A stretch of 6,659 bases of DNA from JAITVM01 sp031551135 (GCA_031551135.1 JAVBOA010000028.1:1-6659), one strand, 5' to 3'. Shown: positions 1-6,520, counted from the stretch's first letter. Made by a program: numbers and translations. The notes: generated by a model not told the origin, from the letters alone.

Positions 1-8
1 TTTTTCTA
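1..8. repeat. Possible outer piece of a split repeat arm
   Basis: The first bases of the window (T-run followed by CTA) match, in reverse complement, the A-run part of the repeat arm at 6544-6551. Joined to 123-146 they would rebuild a continuous copy of that arm, with the TA at 7-8 repeated at 121-122. The match is short, low in complexity and lies at the window edge, so chance is a real alternative. The sequence upstream of position 1 would decide it. Confidence 0.4.
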
Positions 9-59
9 TATAGGTCGCATTAATGATTTATAATACAAAATCATTAATGCTTGCCTATA
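9..59. repeat. Long imperfect hairpin
   Basis: The inner stem is 13 perfect base pairs (17-29 with 38-50) around an 8-nt loop. After a small internal mismatch, an outer stem of about six pairs plus one G-U (9-15 with 53-59) continues it. No T-run follows on either side, so it is not an obvious intrinsic terminator. It is the left hairpin of the candidate insertion. Confidence 0.75.
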
Positions 60-70
60 AACAGCGGAAA

Positions 71-119
71 ATGTTTGCTGATAAACAATTAAAAAGATGG
101 AATGTTTATCAGCAAACAT
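71..119 (-). terminator. Perfect 17-bp hairpin, possible pepT terminator
   Basis: Positions 71-87 pair without mismatch with 103-119 around a 15-nt loop. On the minus strand it lies about 57 nt past the pepT stop codon and is followed by a run of four T then CCGCTG. It could therefore end the minus-strand operon, although the T-run is short. The hairpin is certain; the terminator role is inference. It is also the right hairpin of the candidate insertion. Confidence 0.5.
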
Positions 120-120
120 A

Positions 121-146
121 TACTTATCAAAATGAAAATAGTATTA
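121..146 (-). repeat. Inverted copy of the repeat arm at 6520-6545
   Basis: These 26 bases are the exact reverse complement of 6520-6545, over 6 kb away. Both copies lie just downstream of a gene (30 nt past the pepT stop, 17 nt past the ATPase stop) and have the same orientation relative to that gene. This indicates a dispersed repeat family placed at transcription-unit ends. Only this arm is visible here; the rest would lie beyond the two-hairpin block, upstream of the window. Confidence 0.85.
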
Positions 147-175
147 CATTGTGACAAATGGATAAACTCTTATTT

Positions 176-1390
176 TCACTCGCCGGTAATAGTATTATAT
201 TCGCAAATTTTAACAATGATATCAATTGATTTCTGCATTGATTCGACAACAAGAAATTCCAGAGGACCATGGTAATTATGTCCGCCCGAGAAAATATTCG
301 GGCATGGCAAACCCATAAACGAGAGCCTTGAGCCATCGGTGCCGCCGCGTATCGGCTTAACAATCGGCCTAACGGAGCAAGAATTATAAGCTTTTTCGGC
401 CAATTCCAAAATATGTTTGTTTTGGCTGATAACTTCGCCCATGTTAAAATATTGGTCTATTATTTCCAATTCAATAATATTTCGTCCGTTATCGATTTTC
501 TTAACTATTTCCTCTACCAAATCTTTTCGAGCTTCAAATTTCGTACGGTCGTGGTCACGGATTATTATTTCAAACTTAGCTTTATCAACCGCGCCTTCGA
601 GATGCGTTACATGAAAAAATCCTTCATAACCTTCAGTCATGGCCGGAATTTCATTTTTTGGCAGCATGGAAATAATTTCATTAGCCAATAATACGGCATT
701 TATCATAACATTTTTTGCGGTTCCGGGATGAACGATTTTTCCGTTGATTTTTATTTTCGCCGCCGCGGCGTTAAAAGATTCGGATTCTAATTCGCCGATT
801 TCGCCGCCGTCTACGGTATATCCAAAATCAGCGCCGAATTTTTTTACATCAAAATAATCTACGCCGTGTCCGATTTCCTCGTCCGGAGTAAAAGCAACCG
901 CAATTTTGCCATGTTTGATTTCGGGATTTTTAATTAAAAAATCCATGGCTTCTATAATTGCGCAAATTCCTGCTTTATCGTCTGCACCTAATAATGTATT
1001 TCCGTCTGTTGTTATCAAAGTCTTGCCTTTATAATTTTTCATAAACGGAAATTCCGAAGTTTTTATTATATCACCGTTCAGCAAATTTATATCTTCGCCG
1101 TTATAATTTTCAATGATTTGGGGATTTACGTTCACTGCCGAAAAATCCGGGCTTGTATCCATATGCGCTAAAAATCCGATTGTAGGCACAGTATAATCGA
1201 TATTAGACGGCAGATATGCCGTAACATAGCCGTATTCATTAATGCCGATATCGCTCATGCCGATTTCCTCTAATTGCTTCGCCAAAAGCTTTCCGAATTC
1301 CAGCTGAGTCGCCGTCGACGGATAAGTTTCGGAATCGTAGTCGGATTTTGTATTAAACTTAACAAGCTCCGTAAATCTTTCAATAATCAT
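176..1390 (-). CDS. pepT: Peptidase T (tripeptide aminopeptidase)
   Basis: This is a cytoplasmic di-zinc M20B peptidase that removes the N-terminal residue from tripeptides, finishing intracellular peptide breakdown. At 404 residues it has the full family length. The dinuclear-site motifs are present: H76-M-D78 in LAHMDTSPD, the bridging Asp D137 in LGADDKAG, the catalytic/metal Glu pair E171-E172 in TPDEEIGHG, D194 in YTVDGGEIGE, and a C-terminal GGHNYHGPLEF with the likely last metal His at H374. The lid/dimerisation domain lies at roughly 208-320 (HPGTAKNVMINA at its start). The ATG is preceded by GGAGGAG (complement of 1396-1402) and overlaps the stop of the upstream LTA synthase-like gene by ATGA, so translation is probably coupled. 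No motif is missing. The link to an envelope gene looks like operon convenience, not a shared pathway. Confidence 0.95.
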   Translation of the reverse strand: MIIERFTELVKFNTKSDYDSETYPSTATQLEFGKLLAKQLEEIGMSDIGINEYGYVTAYLPSNIDYTVPTIGFLAHMDTSPDFSAVNVNPQIIENYNGEDINLLNGDIIKTSEFPFMKNYKGKTLITTDGNTLLGADDKAGICAIIEAMDFLIKNPEIKHGKIAVAFTPDEEIGHGVDYFDVKKFGADFGYTVDGGEIGELESESFNAAAAKIKINGKIVHPGTAKNVMINAVLLANEIISMLPKNEIPAMTEGYEGFFHVTHLEGAVDKAKFEIIIRDHDRTKFEARKDLVEEIVKKIDNGRNIIELEIIDQYFNMGEVISQNKHILELAEKAYNSCSVRPIVKPIRGGTDGSRLSFMGLPCPNIFSGGHNYHGPLEFLVVESMQKSIDIIVKICEYNTITGE

Positions 1391-3246
1391 TTTTTCTCCT
1401 CCAATTTTTCAAAAATTCTGTAGTATTGCCAATATGAATAATTCTTTAGTTCGGTATTATCCGCTGAATCAGATAAATTGTAATTGGAATCAAAATATTG
1501 TTTTTCCAATACAATCGGATATTTGTTCATCATTTCCATAGTGCAGTCAAAATAAGGATCAAGATTTTTATATCCAATAAGATTCATAAAATACGCGCCG
1601 AGATAATTGCTCGAAAATCTTTCGAACTTCGTTGCGTTTTCAAGTTTGCCGATTTCTTCGGCGGATTTGTTTTGGAAAATTAAATACGGCGTAATATATC
1701 TGTTCGTGAGTCTCGTCAAATCAGATTCTTCCGAATCAACAAGATTTTCATAAACGGTTTTTGAAAAAGCCGGCAAATGGTCTCCAAAAAATAAAACCGC
1801 AATAGGCTCGTCAGAGCTTTGGACATAATCATATAATTTTCCGAGTGCCTCGTCGGCATCCCTTAAACCTTCAAAATAATTCGACATTGAATTTATATCG
1901 TCTTCGGTCAGAGGCAAATCCGTTTTAAAATTTGTATCTACAAGATATTTATCTTTGTATGGCCCGTGGTTTTGAATCGTTACGCAAAAATCCAAAAATG
2001 GAATTTCAGGGTTAGTTTTTTTATGATTTTCAAATTCTTCTATTATCGTATCCATAGCCAAATTTTCTTTTACATACATTCCTTTGTACATATCATCATC
2101 CGGATAATTGGTAATATCAATAAATTTCGAAAATCCGAAGAATTTATAGACATTTTGGCGGTTATAAAACCAAGCGTGCCCCGGATGTATGGCGGTGTTT
2201 CCAAAACCGAGAGAATTCAAAATACTTGCGATAGACTCAAGCGGCTTGTTTACAATGCGGTACGCAAAAGGTGCGCCGCGGAAATTACGCGTATTAATTG
2301 CCGTCAGAACGTCAAATTCCGTGTCGGCGGTTCCGCCGCCCAAACCGGGCACAACAATATGGCCGTTCAAAGAATTTTCACGTATTTTTTTAAAATTCTC
2401 AAGCGGATCGAAAGTACCCGAGAAATCCAAAGCGTCGTTATCAGAGATATCCGAAAAAGCTTCGCTCATAACAATAAATACGTTTATTTTCTTATCATTG
2501 CCTGATAAATTTTCAGAATATTTATTTTTCATAGTTTCAACGATTTCTTTGTTATATCCGTCAAATTTTTTTAATTTATTGATATTTGAAGCATACAAAA
2601 AACTATACACAAAACCCTTGGAATTAAACGATTCTACTTGATTGTAGACATTTCCTTTAACATAAAGGCTGTCGAATAAATTTACATTGGCATAGACATT
2701 TTTATTTAAAACAGAAAGCAATATTATTAATAAAACGGCAACACCGATTCTGATTGGAAGATTAATTTTTGGAGTTTTAAAGAATAAATTCAAAAGTATT
2801 GTAAAAAATATTATCAGCACGAGTCCGACAAATATCCCCAAAAAAAGCCTCATATCAACACCGTTTAAAATAGCCACAACCTCGTTTAAAAGTGAAAAAT
2901 CCCAAGGCAGCAGGGGATCTTGGCGTAATATTATTTTGTAACGGTTTACATAAGACGCGGCAATTACAAGCAAGGCTATTATTCCGGCAGAAAGTACAAA
3001 ATTATTCAAAAGAAAAAATAAAAGCAGAGCAAGCAAAAATATCGGTAAAAAATTAAGCAAAACCGGCAGATAATTTGTTTTTTCGAAAACTTCTTTTAAA
3101 TCATAAAGTCCGTTTGTTTGCAAAAAAAACATTACAGCCGTTAAAAAAAGTGACAGCAAAATAATAAGCGTCAAATAAATATGGATAGGCAGGGTGAGTG
3201 ATTTAAAAAATTTTTTATCCTTAGAGTCAGAATTCGTATTATGCAT
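1387..3246 (-). CDS. LTA synthase-like phosphoglycerol transferase (sulfatase fold)
   Basis: This is a membrane-anchored enzyme of the LtaS/alkaline phosphatase superfamily. Relatives move glycerol-phosphate from phosphatidylglycerol onto a glycolipid or growing polymer outside the cell. Residues 20-181 carry about five hydrophobic segments (near 22-42, 61-80, 83-100, 135-156 and 165-181), as in LtaS. The extracellular catalytic domain starts near 253. Visible active-site elements are E262 in IVMSEAFSD, the probable nucleophile T306 in GGGTADTEFDVLT, H354/H357 in IHPGHAWFYNR, H427 in IQNHGPY and D489-H490 in FFGDHLP. I chose the ATG at 3246 (619 aa) because GAGGTG (complement of 3251-3256) lies at proper spacing. 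A TTG 12 bases upstream overlaps that site and is unlikely to be the start. It is first in an operon with pepT and divergent from a TagA-like gene. True LTA synthesis or modification of another glycan with phosphoglycerol cannot be told apart here. Confidence 0.9.
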   Translation of the reverse strand: MHNTNSDSKDKKFFKSLTLPIHIYLTLIILLSLFLTAVMFFLQTNGLYDLKEVFEKTNYLPVLLNFLPIFLLALLLFFLLNNFVLSAGIIALLVIAASYVNRYKIILRQDPLLPWDFSLLNEVVAILNGVDMRLFLGIFVGLVLIIFFTILLNLFFKTPKINLPIRIGVAVLLIILLSVLNKNVYANVNLFDSLYVKGNVYNQVESFNSKGFVYSFLYASNINKLKKFDGYNKEIVETMKNKYSENLSGNDKKINVFIVMSEAFSDISDNDALDFSGTFDPLENFKKIRENSLNGHIVVPGLGGGTADTEFDVLTAINTRNFRGAPFAYRIVNKPLESIASILNSLGFGNTAIHPGHAWFYNRQNVYKFFGFSKFIDITNYPDDDMYKGMYVKENLAMDTIIEEFENHKKTNPEIPFLDFCVTIQNHGPYKDKYLVDTNFKTDLPLTEDDINSMSNYFEGLRDADEALGKLYDYVQSSDEPIAVLFFGDHLPAFSKTVYENLVDSEESDLTRLTNRYITPYLIFQNKSAEEIGKLENATKFERFSSNYLGAYFMNLIGYKNLDPYFDCTMEMMNKYPIVLEKQYFDSNYNLSDSADNTELKNYSYWQYYRIFEKLEEKK

Positions 3247-3264
3247 AAAACACCTCAAAATAAG

Positions 3265-3294
3265 TTTATGAAAAAGATATTTTCATGATATACT
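3265..3294 (+). promoter_or_regulatory. Possible promoter of the TagA-like/YitT operon
   Basis: TATACT at 3289-3294 is a good -10. The best -35 is a weak TTTATG at 3265-3270 with an 18-bp spacer. The -10 overlaps the opposing -10 by two bases, so the two divergent promoters probably compete for polymerase. A weak -35 may mean activator dependence. The gene is then led by AAAGGGG at 3311-3317, seven bases before the ATG. Confidence 0.45.
3268..3286. promoter_or_regulatory. Dyad in the divergent promoter region, candidate operator
   Basis: Two perfect 7-bp inverted half-sites (ATGAAAA and TTTTCAT) are separated by 5 bp. The dyad covers the spacer of the plus-strand promoter and the predicted start-site region of the minus-strand promoter, so a bound regulator could affect both operons. 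In AT-rich DNA a 7-bp dyad can arise by chance. The regulator is unknown. Confidence 0.4.
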
Positions 3295-3313
3295 TAAAAA
3301 AAATATTTGTAAA
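3285..3313 (-). promoter_or_regulatory. Sigma-A type promoter of the LTA synthase-like/pepT operon
   Basis: On the minus strand a -35 TTTACA (complement of 3308-3313) and a -10 TATCAT (complement of 3285-3290) each match consensus at five of six positions. They are separated by exactly 17 bp. The start would fall near 3278, giving a leader of about 30 nt to the ATG at 3246. The -35 overlaps the ribosome binding site of the divergent gene. Confidence 0.7.
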
Positions 3314-3324
3314 GGGGATTACGA

Positions 3325-4056
3325 ATGACCGAAGTTTTAAATGTACCAATTTCTACATATAATAAAGAAGAAACAGATAAACTTCTGTTAAAATTTTTAA
3401 CGGAAGATAAAAACCATATTTTAATCACACCAAATCCCGAAATTGTTTTGGAGAGCCGAAAAGATCCGGAATTATTCAGAATAATCAAAGAGGCGGAATT
3501 GGTTGTGCCGGACGGAATCGGCGTTGTTATGGCCTCAAAATTCAATAAAGACAAAATTCCCGAGCGTGTCCCCGGAATCGATTTAATGTATACGCTTTTT
3601 GATAATATTAAAACGCAAAATTACAAAGTATATTTTTGGGGCGGCGGAGAAGGTGTTGCAGAGCTGGCCGCAAAAAAAATGATGAAAAAATATCCCGGTT
3701 TAATGATTATCGGCAATCATAACGGATATTTTGACGAAAAAGAAGAAATAATAATAGTTGAAGAAATAAAAAAACTTAAGCCTGATATTTTATTAATCGG
3801 GATTGGATACCCAAAACAGGAAAAGCTCGCTGATAAATATAAAAATCAGCTTCCCGTAAAATTGACTTGCTGTGTCGGCGGAAGCTTTGATGTAATGTCC
3901 GGCAGGACGAAGCGCGCGCCGTACGCTTTTCGAAAACTTAATCTGGAATGGTTTTACCGATTGATAACCCAGCCGAAAAGGATTTTACGAATGTTAAGGC
4001 TTCCGGTTTTTATGCTGATTGTTATTAAGGAAAAGCTTTTTGGAGGAAATAAATGA
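3325..4056 (+). CDS. WecG/TagA/CpsF family glycosyltransferase
   Basis: This is a GT26-family enzyme. Its best-known relative, TagA, adds N-acetylmannosamine to undecaprenyl-diphosphate-GlcNAc, an early step of wall teichoic acid linkage-unit synthesis on the cytoplasmic membrane face. At 243 residues it is of normal length. Family marks include ITPNPEI (T35) and VPDGIGV with the likely catalytic base D63, corresponding to the Thr and Asp shown to matter in TagA. Others are VYFWGGGEGVAE near 102-113, LIGIGYPKQEK (157-167), CCVGGSFDVMSGRTKRAP (182-199) and the C-terminal LEWFYRLITQPKR appendage, used in TagA for membrane binding. The start has AAAGGGG seven bases upstream. Its stop overlaps the next ATG (ATGA). 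The acceptor sugar cannot be read from sequence, so WecG- or CpsF-like roles in other surface glycans remain possible. Confidence 0.92.
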   Translation: MTEVLNVPISTYNKEETDKLLLKFLTEDKNHILITPNPEIVLESRKDPELFRIIKEAELVVPDGIGVVMASKFNKDKIPERVPGIDLMYTLFDNIKTQNYKVYFWGGGEGVAELAAKKMMKKYPGLMIIGNHNGYFDEKEEIIIVEEIKKLKPDILLIGIGYPKQEKLADKYKNQLPVKLTCCVGGSFDVMSGRTKRAPYAFRKLNLEWFYRLITQPKRILRMLRLPVFMLIVIKEKLFGGNK

Positions 4057-4919
4057 GTAAATATTCACGAAGTTTTTTGAAAGAATTTTTGTTTATAACA
4101 TTTGGCACAATGTTGTTAGCTATTGGGATTGGTGTGTTTTTTGCGCCGAATAATATTGTGACCGGCGGTTTTTCCGGTTTGTCAATTATAATTTCCGAGG
4201 CCTCGAGAATGATTTTTGAGCTTTCGGTTCCGGTTTGGGCAGTAAACCTTGCGCTTAATATTCCGCTTTTATTAATCTCAATAAAATACAACGGGCTTTA
4301 TTTCTTGGCAAAAACTTTGTACGCTACTTGTTTATTATCATTTTTTTTATTTCTGATAACTTTATTTCCGGAAATAAAAATCGATTCGGTTCTTATTTCG
4401 GTTTATGGCGGTGTTTTTTCGGGTATCGGTTTGGGTTTTGTTTTCAGAGGGACTGCGTCGACGGGAGGCACCGACTTAGTAGCAATTATAGTAAATAAAT
4501 ATATCAAACATATTTCAGTTTCGAAACTTATTTTTTATTTAGATTCATTAATAATTGTAATTGGCTTAGTTTTTTTTGGATACGAAAAAGCGATGTATGC
4601 GATAATTTCGATTTTTATTTCTAGCAAATGTATTGATGCGGTTTTGGAAGGATTGAATTTTTCAAAGGCGGCATTTATTATTTCGGAGCATTCGAAAGAG
4701 ATTTCGGAAGAAATTTTGATTCAAATCGACCGTGGAGTCACCGGCCTAAATGGTGTAGGAATGTATACAAACAGCCAAAAGACCGTATTATTAACGGTTG
4801 TGTCGGTTAAACAAATCGTAGTTTTGAAGGAAATTGTGAATAAAATAGACAAAAATTCATTTGTTATAGTAGCTGATGTAAGGGAAGTTTTAGGAGAAGG
4901 ATTTAAATCTTTTGGCTAA
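4053..4919 (+). CDS. YitT family membrane protein with C-terminal DUF2179 domain
   Basis: This is a multi-pass membrane protein of a family common in Bacillota; its biochemical role is not established. The N-terminal part (about 10-195) has six or seven hydrophobic segments and the family signatures APNNIVTGGFSGLS (31-44) and FRGTASTGGTDLVA (131-144). The soluble C-terminal DUF2179 domain (about 205-285) carries DRGVTGLNGVGMYT (226-239), VLLTVVSVKQ and the terminal DVREVLGEGF. The length, 288 residues, is usual. The start is supported by GGAGG at 4042-4046 and the ATGA overlap with the glycosyltransferase, so the two are probably co-translated. The pairing with a cell-wall glycosyltransferase suggests envelope-related transport, but that is inference only. 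The gene ends inside a hairpin that holds its stop codon. Confidence 0.93.
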   Translation: MSKYSRSFLKEFLFITFGTMLLAIGIGVFFAPNNIVTGGFSGLSIIISEASRMIFELSVPVWAVNLALNIPLLLISIKYNGLYFLAKTLYATCLLSFFLFLITLFPEIKIDSVLISVYGGVFSGIGLGFVFRGTASTGGTDLVAIIVNKYIKHISVSKLIFYLDSLIIVIGLVFFGYEKAMYAIISIFISSKCIDAVLEGLNFSKAAFIISEHSKEISEEILIQIDRGVTGLNGVGMYTNSQKTVLLTVVSVKQIVVLKEIVNKIDKNSFVIVADVREVLGEGFKSFG

Positions 4920-4934
4920 ATAGCAAAAGATTTT
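4905..4934 (+). terminator. Stop-codon-spanning hairpin after the YitT gene
   Basis: Bases 4905-4918 pair with 4921-4933 (AAATCTTTT…AAAAGATTT, with GCTA/TAGC at the top and one bulged G) around a two-base tip. The UAA stop lies at the tip. A T-run at 4931-4934 and another at 4939-4942 follow. The stem is AT-rich and the T-tract is interrupted, so termination may be partial. A second, weaker inverted repeat (4965-4972 with 4975-4982) lies just downstream. Confidence 0.55.
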
Positions 4935-5288
4935 AGGATTTTACATTGAATATTAACAAAAATAATAAAATCGGGATTTTATCATACATAATATTATTTT
5001 TAATTCAAAGAATATTGTGTAAGAATTATATATATTACAATTATATTTCCATTCGTATACAAAAGTAACAAAAGAGTAAATTCTATTTTGTTTATTCGCT
5101 CTATAGTTTGAATTATGGGTTTAAGGTATTATTGATTTAACACATTATAGTAAAATGCAATATTTCAATGCATAAGTTTAATTTTTATAACCTCGTGCTA
5201 CAGCGGACGAAAACAAAATTTGAAATACTTTGCGAATGATAATGCTGTTTATAATAAACCAAAGCAAAGTTTTACCACTTTATTTATA
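4935..5288. other. AT-rich intergenic stretch without a supported gene
   Basis: No open frame here has a ribosome binding site. The longest candidate seen is a 23-codon ATG frame at 5168-5239 with no Shine-Dalgarno sequence. Weak promoter-like hexamers (for example TATAGT at 5146-5151) lack good partners. One copy of the word ACAGCGGA lies at 5200-5207 and recurs in both other outer non-coding regions. I see no tRNA, riboswitch or known structured RNA. Confidence 0.6.
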
Positions 5289-5318
5289 TATCATTGTTTT
5301 GAAAAAAAGCCAATGATA
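5289..5318. promoter_or_regulatory. 8-bp dyad spanning the ATPase promoter, candidate operator
   Basis: TATCATTG (5289-5296) and its exact inverse CAATGATA (5311-5318) lie 14 bp apart, so the half-site centres are 22 bp apart, about two helical turns. The left half covers the start of the -35 and the right half covers the TG and start of the -10 of the predicted promoter. That fits a dimeric regulator binding on one face of the DNA. It could also fold as a weak hairpin in read-through RNA. Confidence 0.45.
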
Positions 5319-5322
5319 CAAT
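5294..5322 (+). promoter_or_regulatory. Extended -10 promoter of the sugar-importer ATPase gene
   Basis: TTGTTT at 5294-5299 is followed after 17 bp by TACAAT at 5317-5322, preceded by the TGn extension at 5314-5316. The start would be near 5329, leaving a leader of about 60 nt. A second possible -10, TATAAT at 5363-5368 with TTGGAA at 5338-5343 (19-bp spacer), would start transcription at the ribosome binding site itself and is less likely. Confidence 0.55.
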
Positions 5323-5373
5323 GCTGAAATGAATTTTTTGGAAGAATCTGAATTATTCGTATTATAATTTTTC

Positions 5374-5380
5374 AAGGGGG
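5374..5380 (+). promoter_or_regulatory. Ribosome binding site of the ATPase gene
   Basis: AAGGGGG lies ten bases before the ATG at 5391. This is a strong but slightly distant Shine-Dalgarno sequence, and it fixes the start. Confidence 0.75.
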
Positions 5381-5390
5381 CACATATTAA

Positions 5391-6503
5391 ATGGCTGGCT
5401 TAAAACTTAATAAAATTAACAAGAAGTACTCTAATGGCTTTGTTGCCGTTAAGGACTTCAGCTTGGATATCGAAGACAAAGAATTTATCATATTTGTTGG
5501 TCCGTCCGGTTGCGGTAAATCTACTACTTTGCGTATGATAGCAGGGCTGGAAGAAATCAGCGGCGGCGAATTATACATAGGTGATAAATTGATGAACGAC
5601 GTTGCGCCTAAAGACAGAGATATTGCGATGGTTTTCCAAAACTATGCGCTATATCCTCACATGACAGTTTTTGACAATATGGCTTTTGGACTGAAATTAC
5701 GCAAAATGCCAAAAGACCAAATCGATGCCCGTGTAAATGAAGCCGCGAAAATCTTAGGTATTGAGTCTTTATTGGATAGAAAGCCAAAAGCGCTTTCCGG
5801 CGGACAAAGACAGCGTGTTGCTATGGGTCGTGCTATTGTTCGTAATCCAAAAGTTTTTTTGATGGACGAACCTTTGTCAAACCTTGACGCGAAGCTTAGG
5901 GTTCAGATGAGAACCGAAATTTCTAAATTGCATCAAAAACTTAAAACTACATTTATTTATGTTACGCATGACCAAACTGAAGCGATGACTCTCGGTACTC
6001 GTATTGTTGTTTTAAAAGACGGTATAATTCAGCAAGTTGATTCTCCGCAAAATCTTTACCATAAGCCAAACAATCTTTTTGTTGCTACATTTATCGGCTC
6101 TCCGCAAATGAATATTCTGGAAGCTGTTGCTAAAAAAGAAGATAATAATGTTTATTTAATTTTCGGTGAAAACAAAATTAAACTTCCTGAAAATAAAGCT
6201 AAAGTTCTTACTGATGCCGGTTATATCGGAAAAGAAGTTCTTTTGGGTATCAGACCGGAAGATATGCATGATGAAGAAATTTTCATCAGCGCTTCTCAAG
6301 ATTCTGTTATCGAAGTAAACGTAGAGCTTACAGAAATGTTGGGTGCTGAAGTTTATCTCTATTTGGAAATTAACAACCAAAGATTAACCGCTAGGGTTGA
6401 CCCGCGTTCGAAAGCCAAAACAGGAGATAAAATCAAAATTGCTATGGATGTAAACATGATTCATGTTTTCGATAAAGAAACAGAAAATACTATACTTAAT
6501 TAA
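5391..6503 (+). CDS. ugpC: Sugar ABC importer ATP-binding protein (MsmX/UgpC/MalK type)
   Basis: This is a cytoplasmic ATPase that drives carbohydrate uptake through CUT1-type importers. All nucleotide-binding elements are intact: Walker A GPSGCGKST (37-45), Q-loop Q83 in VFQNYALYPH, signature LSGGQRQRV (135-143), Walker B VFLMDE (155-160), D-loop SNLDAK and H-loop H193 in VTHDQTEAMT. Residues from about 235 form the TOBE/MalK regulatory region, with GIRPEDMH at 286-293 and a C-terminal strand ending near HVFD. At 370 residues it has the usual length. No permease or binding protein is adjacent and the gene has its own promoter and end, as expected for MsmX-like ATPases shared by several importers. 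Its arginine and alanine codons lean to CGT/GCT more than the neighbours, consistent with high expression. The symbol reflects the family name only; the sugar served is unknown. Confidence 0.93.
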   Translation: MAGLKLNKINKKYSNGFVAVKDFSLDIEDKEFIIFVGPSGCGKSTTLRMIAGLEEISGGELYIGDKLMNDVAPKDRDIAMVFQNYALYPHMTVFDNMAFGLKLRKMPKDQIDARVNEAAKILGIESLLDRKPKALSGGQRQRVAMGRAIVRNPKVFLMDEPLSNLDAKLRVQMRTEISKLHQKLKTTFIYVTHDQTEAMTLGTRIVVLKDGIIQQVDSPQNLYHKPNNLFVATFIGSPQMNILEAVAKKEDNNVYLIFGENKIKLPENKAKVLTDAGYIGKEVLLGIRPEDMHDEEIFISASQDSVIEVNVELTEMLGAEVYLYLEINNQRLTARVDPRSKAKTGDKIKIAMDVNMIHVFDKETENTILN

Positions 6504-6520
6504 ATATAAATAATTAATAT

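Larger units (their letters stand above)
9..120. mobile_element. Candidate 112-bp two-hairpin insertion (MITE/PATE-like)
   Basis: This block sits between two parts of a repeat arm that is continuous at 6521-6551. It is flanked by TA on both sides (7-8 and 121-122). It codes for nothing and consists of two long hairpins, 9-59 and 71-119, separated by about 11 nt. It has no clear terminal inverted repeat beyond TAT/ATA. Two subterminal palindromes without terminal inverted repeats resemble the ends of IS200/IS605-type elements and their non-autonomous derivatives. A TA duplication would instead suggest an IS630/Tc1-type derivative. Which applies is inference; the only direct observations are the hairpins and the interrupted match. 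It could also simply be unrelated intergenic sequence carrying the pepT terminator. Confidence 0.4.

Noticed and set aside
1..146. CRISPR array or integron attC site as an explanation of the left-edge hairpins
   Set aside because: There are no regularly spaced direct repeats, and the attC core sites and integrase context are absent.
127..363. 78-codon minus-strand frame at the 3' end of pepT
   Set aside because: Out of frame with pepT and covering its conserved C-terminus; no family resemblance.
413..691. Two overlapping plus-strand frames opposite pepT
   Set aside because: They overlap each other in different frames and lie over conserved pepT coding sequence; no ribosome binding site.
1966..2505. 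179-codon plus-strand open frame opposite the LTA synthase-like gene
   Set aside because: It lies wholly inside a well-supported gene on the other strand, has no recognisable domain, and its composition is explained by antisense codon structure.
2189..2641. 150-codon plus-strand open frame opposite the same gene
   Set aside because: Same situation: no start signal and no protein features; a shadow of the minus-strand gene.
3247..3258. TTG start four codons upstream of the LTA synthase-like ATG
   Set aside because: The TTG overlaps the GAGGTG ribosome binding site that serves the ATG at 3246.
3294..3554. 86-codon minus-strand frame over the start of the TagA-like gene
   Set aside because: It overlaps the strongly supported glycosyltransferase start and the divergent promoters.
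4025..4291. 88-codon minus-strand frame across the glycosyltransferase/YitT junction
   Set aside because: Antisense to conserved coding sequence; nothing recognisable.
5168..5239. 23-codon ATG frame in the intergenic region
   Set aside because: No Shine-Dalgarno sequence, very short, and composition like the surrounding non-coding DNA.
6156..6380. 74-codon minus-strand frame in the ATPase C-terminal region
   Set aside because: A shadow of the TOBE-domain coding sequence.
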